Shown piece by piece: positions 8,213 to 15,921 of a stretch of 44,159 nt of DNA (the first letter of the stretch is position 1; the number at the start of each line of letters is the position of its first letter). The notes under the pieces were generated by a model. That model saw only the letters and a program-made list of their open reading frames with translations, made no database searches and had not been told where the DNA came from. This DNA comes from Actinomycetes bacterium (GTDB lineage Bacteria > Actinomycetota > Actinomycetes > Propionibacteriales > Propionibacteriaceae). Location of the stretch: positions 1-44,159 of the forward strand of contig JAEZHJ010000143.1 in assembly GCA_023436925.1 (NCBI GenBank), given 5' to 3'. The position numbers and the translations under genes are program-made.

Positions 8213-9313
8213 ATGTTCGACCCCGCTGACCCGCTCTCCGACGACTTCCGCGCCGCCGTCGCGCAGGCGATCTCCGACTTCCTGGCCGGCCAGCGTGAGG
8301 TGCTGGCCGGGATCGGCGCCGGGGCCGCCCCGCTGGCCGACCTCGCCGAGAGCTTCACCGCCGGCGGCAAGCGGGTGCGTCCGGCCTTCTGCGCCTGGGG
8401 CTGGGTGGCGGTCGCCGGTATCCCCGACGACCCCGGCCCCCTGGTGCGGGCCGCCGCGAGCCTCGACCTGCTGCACGTCAGCGCCCTGGTGCACGACGAC
8501 GTGATGGACGCGTCCGACACCCGCCGGGGGCTGCCAGCCGCCCACCGCCAGTTCGCCGCCGGTCATGCCGGACGCGGCCTGCGCGGCGACTCCGACGCCT
8601 TCGGCCGCGGCGGGGCCATCCTGCTGGGCGACCTGCTGCTGGTCTGGTCGCAGGAGATGTTCCGGCGCAGCGGGCTGCCGACCGCCTCGGTGGAGGCGGC
8701 CCGTCCGATCATGGAGGCAGTGCTCACCGAGGTCACCACCGGGCAGTTCCTCGACATCCAGGCGCAGTCACGCCCGGCCCGCGACGCCCGCACCGCGCCC
8801 GAGGAGGTGCTGCGTCAGGTCGACCAGGTGTTGGAGTTCAAGACCGCGCGCTACACCGTCGTCCGGCCCCTCCAGCTCGGCGCCGCACTCGCCGGCGGCG
8901 GCCCGGACCTGCTGGAGGCCCTGCAGCGCTATGGCTCGGCTGTGGGCCGGGCCTTCCAGTTGCGCGACGACGTGCTCGGGATCTTCGGCAATGAACAGGT
9001 GACCGGCAAGCCGGCCGGCGGGGACCTGCGAGAAGGCAAGCTCACCGCGCTGCTCGCCCACGCGCTGCGGCTGGCTTCGCCGGCCGAGGCCGAGGTGCTG
9101 GCCGAGCTCGCCGGCGCCCCGGCACTCGACGAGGACGACATCGCCCGGGCCCAGCGGATCATCGCCGACAGCGGCGCTCTGGCGGTGGTGGAGGACGCGA
9201 TCACCGAGGCCACCGGACAGGCGATCGCGGGCCTCGCGCAGGCACCCGTCACCGAGCTGGCGCGGCAGGCCCTGGTCACCCTGGCCAGGACCGCGGCCGA
9301 GCGGGAGAGCTGA
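8213..9313 (+). CDS. idsA: Polyprenyl (geranylgeranyl-type) diphosphate synthase
   Basis: The product is a 366-residue trans-prenyltransferase. The first Asp-rich motif is LVHDDVMDASDTRRG (DDVMD, 95-99). The second is RDDVLG (252-256), where the last Asp is Gly, as in many actinobacterial IdsA enzymes. GGKRVRPAFC and FKTARYT are the other conserved blocks. The enzyme condenses IPP with allylic diphosphates to make precursors of carrier lipids, menaquinone or carotenoids; chain length cannot be read reliably. The metF-idsA-pknL neighbourhood matches mycobacteria and corynebacteria, supporting the symbol. The start is ATG 8213, possibly leaderless. Confidence 0.88.
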   Translation: MFDPADPLSDDFRAAVAQAISDFLAGQREVLAGIGAGAAPLADLAESFTAGGKRVRPAFCAWGWVAVAGIPDDPGPLVRAAASLDLLHVSALVHDDVMDASDTRRGLPAAHRQFAAGHAGRGLRGDSDAFGRGGAILLGDLLLVWSQEMFRRSGLPTASVEAARPIMEAVLTEVTTGQFLDIQAQSRPARDARTAPEEVLRQVDQVLEFKTARYTVVRPLQLGAALAGGGPDLLEALQRYGSAVGRAFQLRDDVLGIFGNEQVTGKPAGGDLREGKLTALLAHALRLASPAEAEVLAELAGAPALDEDDIARAQRIIADSGALAVVEDAITEATGQAIAGLAQAPVTELARQALVTLARTAAERES

Positions 9314-9319
9314 TCGGCC

Positions 9320-9382
9320 AGGGACCGTCCCGGTGCGTCGGAGGACTGTCCCCGTGTGCGGGAGAACCGTCCCCGTGTGCCG
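9320..9382. repeat. Three 21-bp tandem repeats
   Basis: Units 9320-9340, 9341-9361 and 9362-9382 share the core ACYGTCCCSGTG with an exact 21-base period. The second and third units match at 18 of 21 positions, and the first and third at 15. The array fills nearly the whole gap between the idsA stop (9313) and the thiE stop (9383). Confidence 0.8.
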
Positions 9383-10090
9383 TCAGGGCTGGTGGGCGCC
9401 GAAGACCACCTGCTGCATGTCCGGGTCCTCCTGCCAGGCGCGGGTCAGCCGCTGCTTGAGGGAGGCGGCGGCCTGCGCCGGGTCGGGAGCGTCGGTGATC
9501 GCCCGGGAGACCGCCACCCGGCGGGCGCCGGCGGCCAGCACGTCGTCGAGGTTGTCGGCGGTGATCCCGCCGATCGCGAACCAGGGGTCCGAGGCCGGCT
9601 CGGACGGCGGCGCCAGGCGCGCGGCGTAGCGCACCAGGTCGAGCCCGCCGGAGCCGAACAGGCCGCCCACCACGGGGCCCACGGTCAGGTAGTTGACCTG
9701 CGGGTCGCGCAGCGCCGCGTCCACCTGGCGTCCGGAGTGGCAGGAACGGCCGAGCATCGCCCACTGGTGGACGCTGCGGCGGGCCTCGGTCGCAGCCGGT
9801 CCGCGCTCGGAGAGCTGCAGCAGGTCGGCCTGCGCCTGCTCGGCGACCCCGACGGCGTCGAACAGGCCGAGCAGCGCCTTGCGTTGCTGCACCACCTCGC
9901 GGACCCGGGTGAACGCGTCCGCCAACTGCTGGTCGTCGGCCCGTGGGTCGCGCAACTGGACGATGTCGACCCCGGCGGCCAGGGTGGCCGCGACGAACTC
10001 GGGCAGGTCCCCCTGTTCGGTTCGCAGGTCGGTGATCAGCAGCAGGCGCGCGAGGCGCATCCGGGCGGCAATGCCGAGCAGTACGGTCAC
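9383..10090 (-). CDS. thiE: Divergent thiamine phosphate synthase-like protein
   Basis: The 235-residue TIM-barrel protein resembles actinobacterial ThiE: LLLITDLRTEQGDLPEF, VDIVQLRDP (41-49), LGRSCH (113-118) and WFAIGGIT (170-177). ThiE joins HMP-diphosphate and thiazole phosphate to form thiamine phosphate. Several canonical residues appear changed. The K of QLR-[ED]-K is Pro49. The ND pair is Phe77-Asp78. The HLGQ-x-D Mg-binding segment is QLSERG (92-97). The P-x-T-K phosphate loop after GP is missing (GPVVGGLFGSGG, 138-149). It may therefore be non-catalytic or have a changed substrate. It is the sole thiamine gene in view, and no TPP riboswitch is visible. GTG 10090 has a -10-like TAGGGT 6 bases upstream. 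Confidence 0.7.
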   Translation of the reverse strand: MTVLLGIAARMRLARLLLITDLRTEQGDLPEFVAATLAAGVDIVQLRDPRADDQQLADAFTRVREVVQQRKALLGLFDAVGVAEQAQADLLQLSERGPAATEARRSVHQWAMLGRSCHSGRQVDAALRDPQVNYLTVGPVVGGLFGSGGLDLVRYAARLAPPSEPASDPWFAIGGITADNLDDVLAAGARRVAVSRAITDAPDPAQAAASLKQRLTRAWQEDPDMQQVVFGAHQP

Positions 10091-10096
10091 GCCACC

Positions 10097-10102
10097 ACCC
10101 TA
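10097..10102 (-). promoter_or_regulatory. Candidate -10 of leaderless thiE-like mRNA
   Basis: On the minus strand TAGGGT is followed by 6 bases and GTG 10090. A leaderless mRNA would leave no room for a riboswitch. Confidence 0.45.
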
Positions 10103-10178
10103 GGGCGGACGGGACCAACTGCCCACGGGCAGCCCTACGCCCCCGGCGAGTCAGCGGCACCAACTTGCCGGCGCCTCC

Positions 10179-10184
10179 TAGAAT
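10179..10184 (+). promoter_or_regulatory. Candidate -10 of the kinase gene
   Basis: TAGAAT is a strong -10 match; transcription would start near 10191, leaving a leader of about 44 bases that contains GGAG at 10226. No clear -35 is visible. Confidence 0.4.
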
Positions 10185-10234
10185 CAGTGCCGCAGGTCTG
10201 GACGGCCTTCTTCCCCGACGTGTCCGGAGCCGAC

Positions 10235-12268
10235 GTGACGATCATGAGCAATGGCGACCCCTTGGTGGGCCATGTGCTGGACGGACGCTACGAGATCCTC
10301 CGCAAGCTGGCCCGGGGCGGCATGGCCACCGTCTACCTGGCCTCCGACCGCCGGCTGACCCGCACCGTCGCGATCAAGGTGATGCACGACAGCCTCGGCG
10401 GGGACACCGACTTCGTCTCCCGCTTCGACCGCGAGGCCCGCGCCGCCGCCCGGCTCTCCCACCCCAACGTGGTGGCCGTCTTCGACCAGGGCATGGACGC
10501 CGGGCGTCCCTACATCGTCATGGAGTACGTCGAGGGCTGCACCCTGCGGCACGTGATCACCCGCGAGGCCCCGATGGAGCCCGCCCGGGCGCTCGACCTG
10601 CTGCTGCCGGTGATCAACGCGGTGGCCGCTGCCCACGAGGCCGGGATCATCCACCGCGACATCAAGCCGGAGAACGTCCTGATCTCCGACCGCGGCCAGA
10701 TCAAGGTCGCCGACTTCGGGCTGGCCCGCGCGGTCACCGCCCACACCGCCACCCAGACCGGGACGCTGATCGGCACCGTGTCCTACATCGCCCCCGAGTT
10801 GGTCACCACCGGCAAGGGCGACACCCGCGCCGACGTGTACGCCCTCGGCGTCGTGCTGTTCGAGATGCTGACCGGACGCAAGCCGCACACCGGCGAGACC
10901 CCGATCCAGGTCGCCTACAGCCACGTCCACAACGAGATCCCGGCACCGTCCTCGCAGATGACGCCGTCCTGGCGGGAGTCGCGAGGCGGCATCCCGCCCT
11001 ACGTGGATGCCCTGGTCACCAGCGCCACCACCCGGGACCGCACCGCCCGGCCGGCCGACGCCACCGTCATGCTCGACCACGCCCGGCGGGCCCGGCGGGC
11101 GCTGGCCGACGGGGTGATGGACGACCCGGCGCTGTCCGCCGCGATGCGGGTGACCACCCTGGACGCCGCCGAGCAGCCGACCGAGCAGGTCCCCGCCGTG
11201 GTCGGCGCCGCGACCCGGTCGGCAGCGCCCCCCACCGGGACCATCCAGCGCACCGCGACCCTGCGGTTCACCCCGTCCACCCCGGTCAGCCCCGGCCACC
11301 CGCCGGTCGCCGACGGGATGCCCTACTACGACAACCGCCCCGACCTGCCCTCACCGTCGGCCCGGCAATTGCGCCAGCGCCAGGCGCAGCGCCGCCGCCG
11401 GGGCGCGCTCACCCTGGCGATCGTGCTGGTGGTCACCGCGGCGCTCGGCGTCGGCGGCTGGTGGATGTTCCAGGGCCGGTACACCGAGACACCGTCCTTC
11501 TCCGAGCTGACCCAGGACGCCGCCGTCGCGCTGGCGGCCGAGCACGGTCTGACGGTGGACTTCGACGAGGACTACTCCGAGACCGTCGGGGTCGGCCAGG
11601 TGATCCGGACCAACCCGGTTGCCGGCGCGCCGATCCTGCGCGGCGGGACGGTGATCGCCTACCTCTCGAAGGGTCCCGAGCGCTACGAGATGCCGGACGT
11701 GGTCGGGATGACCCCCGAGGAGGCCCAGGCCGCCCTCGAGGAGAACCACCTGGCCCTGGGTGAGGTCACCACCAGCTACCACGACACCGCGAAGTCCGGC
11801 ACGGTCTTCCACAGCTCGGTCGAGCCGGGTGAGCGGGTGAAGCCGCAGACCAAGGTCGACCTGAGCGTCTCCCGGGGGCCCGCCCCGGTGGAGGTCATCA
11901 GCTTCAAGGGCAAGCCCTTCGACCAGGCCAAGGCCCACTACGAGGAGGCCGGTCTCACCGTCGAGATCGCCGGCGAGAAGAACCACAAGACGATCCCCGC
12001 CGGTTCGGTGATCTCCTCCAAGCCGGCCAAGGGCGAGGTGCCGCGCGGCGGCACGATCAGCTTCACCGTCTCCAAGGGACCGGTGATGGTGAAGGTGCCC
12101 TACGTGAAGTACATGAGCGTGGACGAGGCCAGCAAGGTGCTCAAGAAGGCCGGCTTCAAGGTCAAGGTGTCCCAGATCGCCAACTTCCTCGGCCTGGTCG
12201 CCTACACCGACCCCGGCAGCGGCAAGGAGGCCCCCGAGGGCTCCACCGTGACGATCTACATCACCTGA
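10235..12268 (+). CDS. pknL: PASTA-domain Ser/Thr protein kinase, PknL-like
   Basis: This 677-residue membrane kinase has a cytoplasmic kinase domain at about 17-280: RGGMATVYL, Lys48, HRDIKPEN (Asp142), DFG 160-162 and GTVSYIAPE. A Pro/Thr-rich juxtamembrane linker and a transmembrane helix near 390-412 follow, then four extracellular PASTA repeats (about 418-677), ending TVTIYIT. PASTA kinases sense muropeptides or lipid II and control envelope growth. The idsA and aroG/plsC neighbours match the pknL locus. The M. tuberculosis PknL lacks PASTA domains whereas corynebacterial PknL has them, so this is the longer form. I chose GTG 10235 because GGAG lies 5 bases upstream; ATG 10244 is possible. 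Confidence 0.88.
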   Translation: MTIMSNGDPLVGHVLDGRYEILRKLARGGMATVYLASDRRLTRTVAIKVMHDSLGGDTDFVSRFDREARAAARLSHPNVVAVFDQGMDAGRPYIVMEYVEGCTLRHVITREAPMEPARALDLLLPVINAVAAAHEAGIIHRDIKPENVLISDRGQIKVADFGLARAVTAHTATQTGTLIGTVSYIAPELVTTGKGDTRADVYALGVVLFEMLTGRKPHTGETPIQVAYSHVHNEIPAPSSQMTPSWRESRGGIPPYVDALVTSATTRDRTARPADATVMLDHARRARRALADGVMDDPALSAAMRVTTLDAAEQPTEQVPAVVGAATRSAAPPTGTIQRTATLRFTPSTPVSPGHPPVADGMPYYDNRPDLPSPSARQLRQRQAQRRRRGALTLAIVLVVTAALGVGGWWMFQGRYTETPSFSELTQDAAVALAAEHGLTVDFDEDYSETVGVGQVIRTNPVAGAPILRGGTVIAYLSKGPERYEMPDVVGMTPEEAQAALEENHLALGEVTTSYHDTAKSGTVFHSSVEPGERVKPQTKVDLSVSRGPAPVEVISFKGKPFDQAKAHYEEAGLTVEIAGEKNHKTIPAGSVISSKPAKGEVPRGGTISFTVSKGPVMVKVPYVKYMSVDEASKVLKKAGFKVKVSQIANFLGLVAYTDPGSGKEAPEGSTVTIYIT

Positions 12269-12299
12269 CCCGGCGCCGGAACACGCTGGCGACGCCGGG
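12269..12299. terminator. Candidate bidirectional terminator
   Basis: CCCGGCG (12269-12275) and CGCCGGG (12293-12299) form a stem with a 17-base loop between the convergent ends of the kinase and the MBL-fold gene. There is no T-run. Confidence 0.45.
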
Positions 12300-12311
12300 C
12301 GTACGGGCCGC

Positions 12312-12959
12312 TCAGTTCCCGGGCGTCCAGGGGCTGCCGTCGCGCAGGTCGACCAGCGCGGACGGGCCCATCCCACCCAGCCGGTCATAGGCCAGCTTCC
12401 AGCCCCGCGGGCCGAGCAGGCCCTCGTGGATCAGGAAGCCCTGCGGGGCACCGACCGCCCGGACGAAGTCGATCGTCTCCTTCATCGCCGCCCACGGGCC
12501 GTAGGCAGGGATCGCCAGCACGTCGATGCCGGACGGGATCGTCGCCAGGCTGTCCCCGGGATGGAACAGGGTCGGCTCACCCGGCGCGCTGAGCACCAGC
12601 CCGACATTGCCGATCCGGGGGATGTCGGCGTGGATCACCGCGTGCCACCCGCCGACCGCCTCGACCCGGACGCCGCCGCCCAGGTCGACGGAGCTGTCGG
12701 CCGCGAGCGGGGTCGCGCCGGGCAGGTCGACGACGTCCAGCACCTGCGGCTCGACGTGGACCTGCGCCCCGGGGTTGGCCGCCAGCAGCGCCGGCACCGC
12801 GGCCGGGTCGACGTGGTCGGGGTGCTGGTGGGTGACCAGGACGGCATCGAGGTCGGTCAGCCCGTGCCAGGCGTCGGAGAAGTTGCCCGGATCGAACAGG
12901 ATCCGGCGGTCGGCGACCTCGACCAGCACCGCGGAATGCCCCAGGTGGGTGATCTGCAT
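12312..12959 (-). CDS. Metallo-beta-lactamase-fold hydrolase (UlaG-like)
   Basis: This 215-residue protein starts MQITHLGHSAVLVEVADRR. It carries the metal motif VTHQHPDHVD (His44, His46, Asp48, His49), and later LFHPGDSL and FLIHEGLLG supply further ligands. The short N-terminal GHS motif and FDPG are typical of the UlaG/UPF0173-like branch rather than of true beta-lactamases. The substrate is unknown. It follows aroQ on the same strand after 75 bases and has its own -10-like element, so it may be expressed alone. ATG 12959 is preferred to the upstream in-frame start, which lies in non-conserved sequence. Confidence 0.85.
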   Translation of the reverse strand: MQITHLGHSAVLVEVADRRILFDPGNFSDAWHGLTDLDAVLVTHQHPDHVDPAAVPALLAANPGAQVHVEPQVLDVVDLPGATPLAADSSVDLGGGVRVEAVGGWHAVIHADIPRIGNVGLVLSAPGEPTLFHPGDSLATIPSGIDVLAIPAYGPWAAMKETIDFVRAVGAPQGFLIHEGLLGPRGWKLAYDRLGGMGPSALVDLRDGSPWTPGN

Positions 12960-12966
12960 GGCCCCC

Positions 12967-12972
12967 AGCCTA
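12967..12972 (-). promoter_or_regulatory. Candidate -10 of leaderless MBL-fold gene mRNA
   Basis: Minus-strand TAGGCT, 7 bases, then ATG 12959: the same arrangement as before idsA. Confidence 0.5.
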
Positions 12973-13034
12973 GGCCAGCACCGCCCGGCGGGCACTGCCG
13001 GATCGGGCCGCCGTTCCGCGCACCGGGCGGCGGC

Positions 13035-13502
13035 TCAGCCCAGCGGCGCGAGGTCGCCGGAGTCGTCGCCGCTCAGCTGCAGGATGACGTACTCCATCGC
13101 CAGGTGGTAGCCGTGGGTGCCGAAACCGAACAGGCCTCCGGCCGCGAGTCCGCTGACGTAGGAATGCCGCCGGAACTCCTCGCGGGCGTGGACGTTGGAG
13201 ATGTGCACCTCGACGAAGGGCACCGCGGCGGCCGCCAGGGCGTCCCGCAGCGCGATCGAGGTGTGGGTCAGTGCCCCCGGGTTGATGATGACGAACCGGG
13301 TGCCGTCGGTCCGGGCCTCGTGCAGCCGGTCGATGATGGCGCCCTCGTGGTTGCTCTGGAAGGTGTCCACGCTCAGCCCGGCGGCCGCGCCCTGGGCGAT
13401 CAGGGCCGCCTCGACCTCGGGCAGGGTCGTGCTGCCGTAGACCTCCGGCTCGCGGGTGCCGAGGGTGTTCAGGTTGGGGCCGTTGATGACCAGGACGTCC
13501 AT
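13035..13502 (-). CDS. aroQ: Type II 3-dehydroquinate dehydratase
   Basis: The 155-residue protein begins MDVLVINGPNLNTLGTREPE and contains the type II active-site elements Arg17 and Tyr22, NHEGAIIDRLHEA, NPGALTHTSIAL and VEVHISNVHAREEFRRHS. It dehydrates 3-dehydroquinate to 3-dehydroshikimate as a dodecamer in the shikimate pathway. ATG 13502 is 4 bases past the aroK stop, with GGGAGAG inside the aroK end as ribosome binding site, so the two are translated in tandem. It is the last gene of the shikimate set. Confidence 0.95.
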   Translation of the reverse strand: MDVLVINGPNLNTLGTREPEVYGSTTLPEVEAALIAQGAAAGLSVDTFQSNHEGAIIDRLHEARTDGTRFVIINPGALTHTSIALRDALAAAAVPFVEVHISNVHAREEFRRHSYVSGLAAGGLFGFGTHGYHLAMEYVILQLSGDDSGDLAPLG

Positions 13503-13506
13503 GGGG

Positions 13507-14037
13507 CTACTCTCCCGCGTCGGGTGAGTCACGGTCCAGCACCGGCGCGCCGTCGCCCTCCAGGGCGGCCACCACCGCCTCGACCACCTCGGTGACCGAA
13601 CGACCCGCGACCGGGACCCGGACGCTGGCCAGCCGGTCGTAATGCACGGCGCGCTCGGCGAAGATCTCGGCCAGGTCGGGGCGGGCCAGCATCGGCCGTG
13701 CCGCGTCCCCGCCCACCCGGCCGAGCGCGTCGGCCAGGCTGATGTCGAGCAGGACGACGTCGTGGCCGGCCAGCGCCTCGCGGACGGCGGCGGTGGTGAC
13801 CGCTCCCCCGCCCAGCGCGAGGACGGCGTCCGCGCCGGCCAACTGCTCGCGGACGACTCTGGCTTCGATCTCGCGGAAGCCCTCCTCGCCCCAGCCGCGG
13901 AAGATGTCGGCGATCGGCAGCCCGACGCTGCGTTCGATCACGTCGTCGGCGTCGACGAACCGGCGGCCGAGCCGGGTCGCCAACTCCTGGCCGATGGTGC
14001 TCTTGCCGGCGCCCATGAAGCCGATCAGAACGATCAT
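13507..14037 (-). CDS. aroK: Shikimate kinase
   Basis: This 176-residue P-loop kinase starts MIVLIGFMGAGKSTIGQEL (Walker A GFMGAGKS). It also has the shikimate-binding DADDVIE, FRGWGEEGFREIE and LGGGAV, and the lid sequence DAARPMLARP. It phosphorylates shikimate at the 3-OH. The ATG overlaps the aroE TGA in an ATGA junction, indicating translational coupling. Confidence 0.95.
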   Translation of the reverse strand: MIVLIGFMGAGKSTIGQELATRLGRRFVDADDVIERSVGLPIADIFRGWGEEGFREIEARVVREQLAGADAVLALGGGAVTTAAVREALAGHDVVLLDISLADALGRVGGDAARPMLARPDLAEIFAERAVHYDRLASVRVPVAGRSVTEVVEAVVAALEGDGAPVLDRDSPDAGE

Positions 14038-14870
14038 CGGGCACCTCCGCCACTGGTCGGCTGCCCCGCCAGGGCGGCCAGGCCCGCGGCCCGCATCGCC
14101 GCCAGCGGGGCTGCGACGCCGGTGAACAGCTCGAACTGCCGGGCAGCCTGGTGCAGCAGCAGCTCCAGGCCGCCGACCACCGTCATCCCGGCGCGCTCGG
14201 CCGCCCGGGCCAGCGGGGTGGGCCAGTCGGCATAGACGACGTCGAACAGCAGGCCGTCGCGGCTCGTGGTCAGCCCGTCGGCGACCCCGGCGACCGGGGG
14301 CAGGGCCGAGACGACGACCGGTTCGTCACCCGCGCCCCACTGCGGCAGCGGACGCAGCTCGATCCCGGTCGTCAGGCCGATCGCCGCCGCCCAGTCGGCG
14401 ACCTCCGCGCCCCGGGCCGGGGTGCGCAGGTAGAGCCGGGCCCGGCGGACGCCCAGGTCGGCCAGCGCCAGCAGCGTGGACCGCGCGGTGGCGCCACCGC
14501 CGAGCACCGCGGCGGTGTCCCAGCCTGGTCGCCAGTGCGGCCGCAGCGCGTCCACCAGCCCGCCGATGTCGGTGTTGTGCGCCGTCCAGGAACCGTCCGG
14601 CTCCCGGACCAGGGTGTTGCCGGCGCCCGCCCGCTGCGCCGGTGCGGTCACCCGGTCGGCGACGGCGAGGCAGGCCCGCTTGAGCGGCATGGTCAGTGAC
14701 AGGCCGCGCCACTGCGCGTCCAGACCGGTCACGAAGCCGGGTAACTCGGCCTCCTCGACCCGGTGGCGGTCGTAGCTCCAGTCGGCCAGTCCGGCGGCGG
14801 CGTACCCGGCGTTGTGCAGGACCGGTGAGAGCGAGTGCGCCACCGGCGAGCCGAGCACCGCCGCCCTCAC
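14034..14870 (-). CDS. aroE: Shikimate dehydrogenase
   Basis: The product is a 278-residue NADP-dependent enzyme. The shikimate site is GSPVAHSLSPVLHNAGY and LSLTMPLK (catalytic Lys), with NTDIGG and then the cofactor loop LGGGATARSTL. The C-terminal GGLELLLHQAARQFELFTG is conserved. The GTG start at 14870 overlaps the stop of the threonine aldolase gene (GTGA) and the stop overlaps aroK (ATGA). A YdiB-type quinate/shikimate enzyme is less likely given the pathway neighbours. Confidence 0.93.
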   Translation of the reverse strand: MRAAVLGSPVAHSLSPVLHNAGYAAAGLADWSYDRHRVEEAELPGFVTGLDAQWRGLSLTMPLKRACLAVADRVTAPAQRAGAGNTLVREPDGSWTAHNTDIGGLVDALRPHWRPGWDTAAVLGGGATARSTLLALADLGVRRARLYLRTPARGAEVADWAAAIGLTTGIELRPLPQWGAGDEPVVVSALPPVAGVADGLTTSRDGLLFDVVYADWPTPLARAAERAGMTVVGGLELLLHQAARQFELFTGVAAPLAAMRAAGLAALAGQPTSGGGAR

Positions 14871-15895
14871 GGCGTCCCCAGCAGCTCGCCGACGATCCGG
14901 CCGGCAGTGACGCAGTCGTCGAGGCTGACGTCGAGGTGGGTGACGGCCCGGACCGTGCGGGGACCGACCGCCGAGAGCAGCACGCCGCGGTCCCGCGCGG
15001 CCGCCACGACCGCCGTCGCCGGCGTGGTGGCGGTGTCGAGCACGACGATGTTGGTCTGCACCGCGGCCGGGTCGACCGCACCCGGGACCGTCTCGGCCAC
15101 CGCGGCGGCGAACCCGGCGGCCGCTTCGTGGTCGGCAGCGAGCCGGTCGAGGTGGTGGTCCAGGGCGTAGTCGGCGGCGACCGCGAGGATCCCGGCCTGC
15201 CGCATCCCGCCGCCGAGTCGCTTGCGCTGGATGCGGGCCCTGGTGATCAGCTCGGCCGGCCCGACCAGCATGGAGCCGACCGGCGCGCCCAGCCCCTTGG
15301 AGAAGCAGACGCTCACGGTGTCGAACAGCGAGCCGTACTCGGCCAGCGGCACCCCGGTGGCCACGTGGGCGTTCCACAACCGGGCGCCGTCCAGGTGGAG
15401 GGCGATCCCCGCGCCGCGGCACAGCGTCGAGATCGCGGCCAGCTCCGCCAGCGGCTGGACGGTGCCGCCACCGAAGTTGTGGGTGTTCTCCAGCGCCACC
15501 GCGGCGGTGGAGACCAGGTACGGCCCGGCGTCCGGGGTGACCAGGTCGGCGATGGTGGCCGCGGAGGCGACCCCGTCCGCGGAGTCCCAGGTGCGCATGG
15601 TGACCCCGTGCAGGGCGGCGTGGGCGCCCATCTCGGCTCGGGCGATGTGCGCGCGGACGTCGCAGACCACCTCCTGGCCCGGCTCGACCAGCGCCCAGAT
15701 CCCGAGCAGGTTGGCCATCGACCCCGACGGGGTGAACAGGCCGGCCTCGTGGCCCAGCAGCGCGGCGACGCGCTCCTGCAGGGCGTTCAGCGCCGGGTCC
15801 TCGCCGTAGACGTCGTCGCCGACGTCGGCCTGCGCCATCGCCGCCCGCATCCCCGGCGTCGGGCGGGTGAGGGTGTCACTGCGCAGGTCGATCAC
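14867..15895 (-). CDS. ltaE: Low-specificity L-threonine aldolase
   Basis: This 342-residue PLP enzyme of fold type I starts MIDLRSDTLTRPTPGMRAAM. It has GDDVYGEDP, HLDGARLWNAH (168-178) and the PLP lysine in VCFSKGLGAPVGS (Lys200). It cleaves threonine and allo-threonine to glycine and acetaldehyde. GGGAGGAC precedes GTG 15895. It lies between aroG and aroE, 26 bases after the former and overlapping the latter by 4 bases, so it is co-translated with shikimate enzymes although it has no role in that pathway. A related beta-eliminating or phenylserine-type activity cannot be excluded. Confidence 0.87.
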   Translation of the reverse strand: MIDLRSDTLTRPTPGMRAAMAQADVGDDVYGEDPALNALQERVAALLGHEAGLFTPSGSMANLLGIWALVEPGQEVVCDVRAHIARAEMGAHAALHGVTMRTWDSADGVASAATIADLVTPDAGPYLVSTAAVALENTHNFGGGTVQPLAELAAISTLCRGAGIALHLDGARLWNAHVATGVPLAEYGSLFDTVSVCFSKGLGAPVGSMLVGPAELITRARIQRKRLGGGMRQAGILAVAADYALDHHLDRLAADHEAAAGFAAAVAETVPGAVDPAAVQTNIVVLDTATTPATAVVAAARDRGVLLSAVGPRTVRAVTHLDVSLDDCVTAGRIVGELLGTP

Positions 15896-15921
15896 GGTCG
15901 GCGTCCTCCCGGGTTGGTGGT

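Noticed and set aside
5014..8520. An 1168-codon open frame on the minus strand across helD and metF
   Set aside because: It is antisense to two genes with clear catalytic motifs; its translation is low-complexity (Gly, Arg, Asp, Pro rich), as expected for a shadow frame in G+C-rich DNA.
8963..8980. Loss of the second DDxxD motif in the prenyl synthase as a sign of inactivation
   Set aside because: DDxxG at this place is usual in actinobacterial IdsA-type enzymes.
9356..10234. In-frame 5' extension of the kinase gene back to 9356
   Set aside because: The extension is antisense to the thiE-like gene and has no similarity; the kinase domain begins just after GTG 10235.
10091..10234. TPP riboswitch for the thiE-like gene
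   Set aside because: No Thi-box (CUGAGA/ACCUGA) is present and the start codon appears leaderless.
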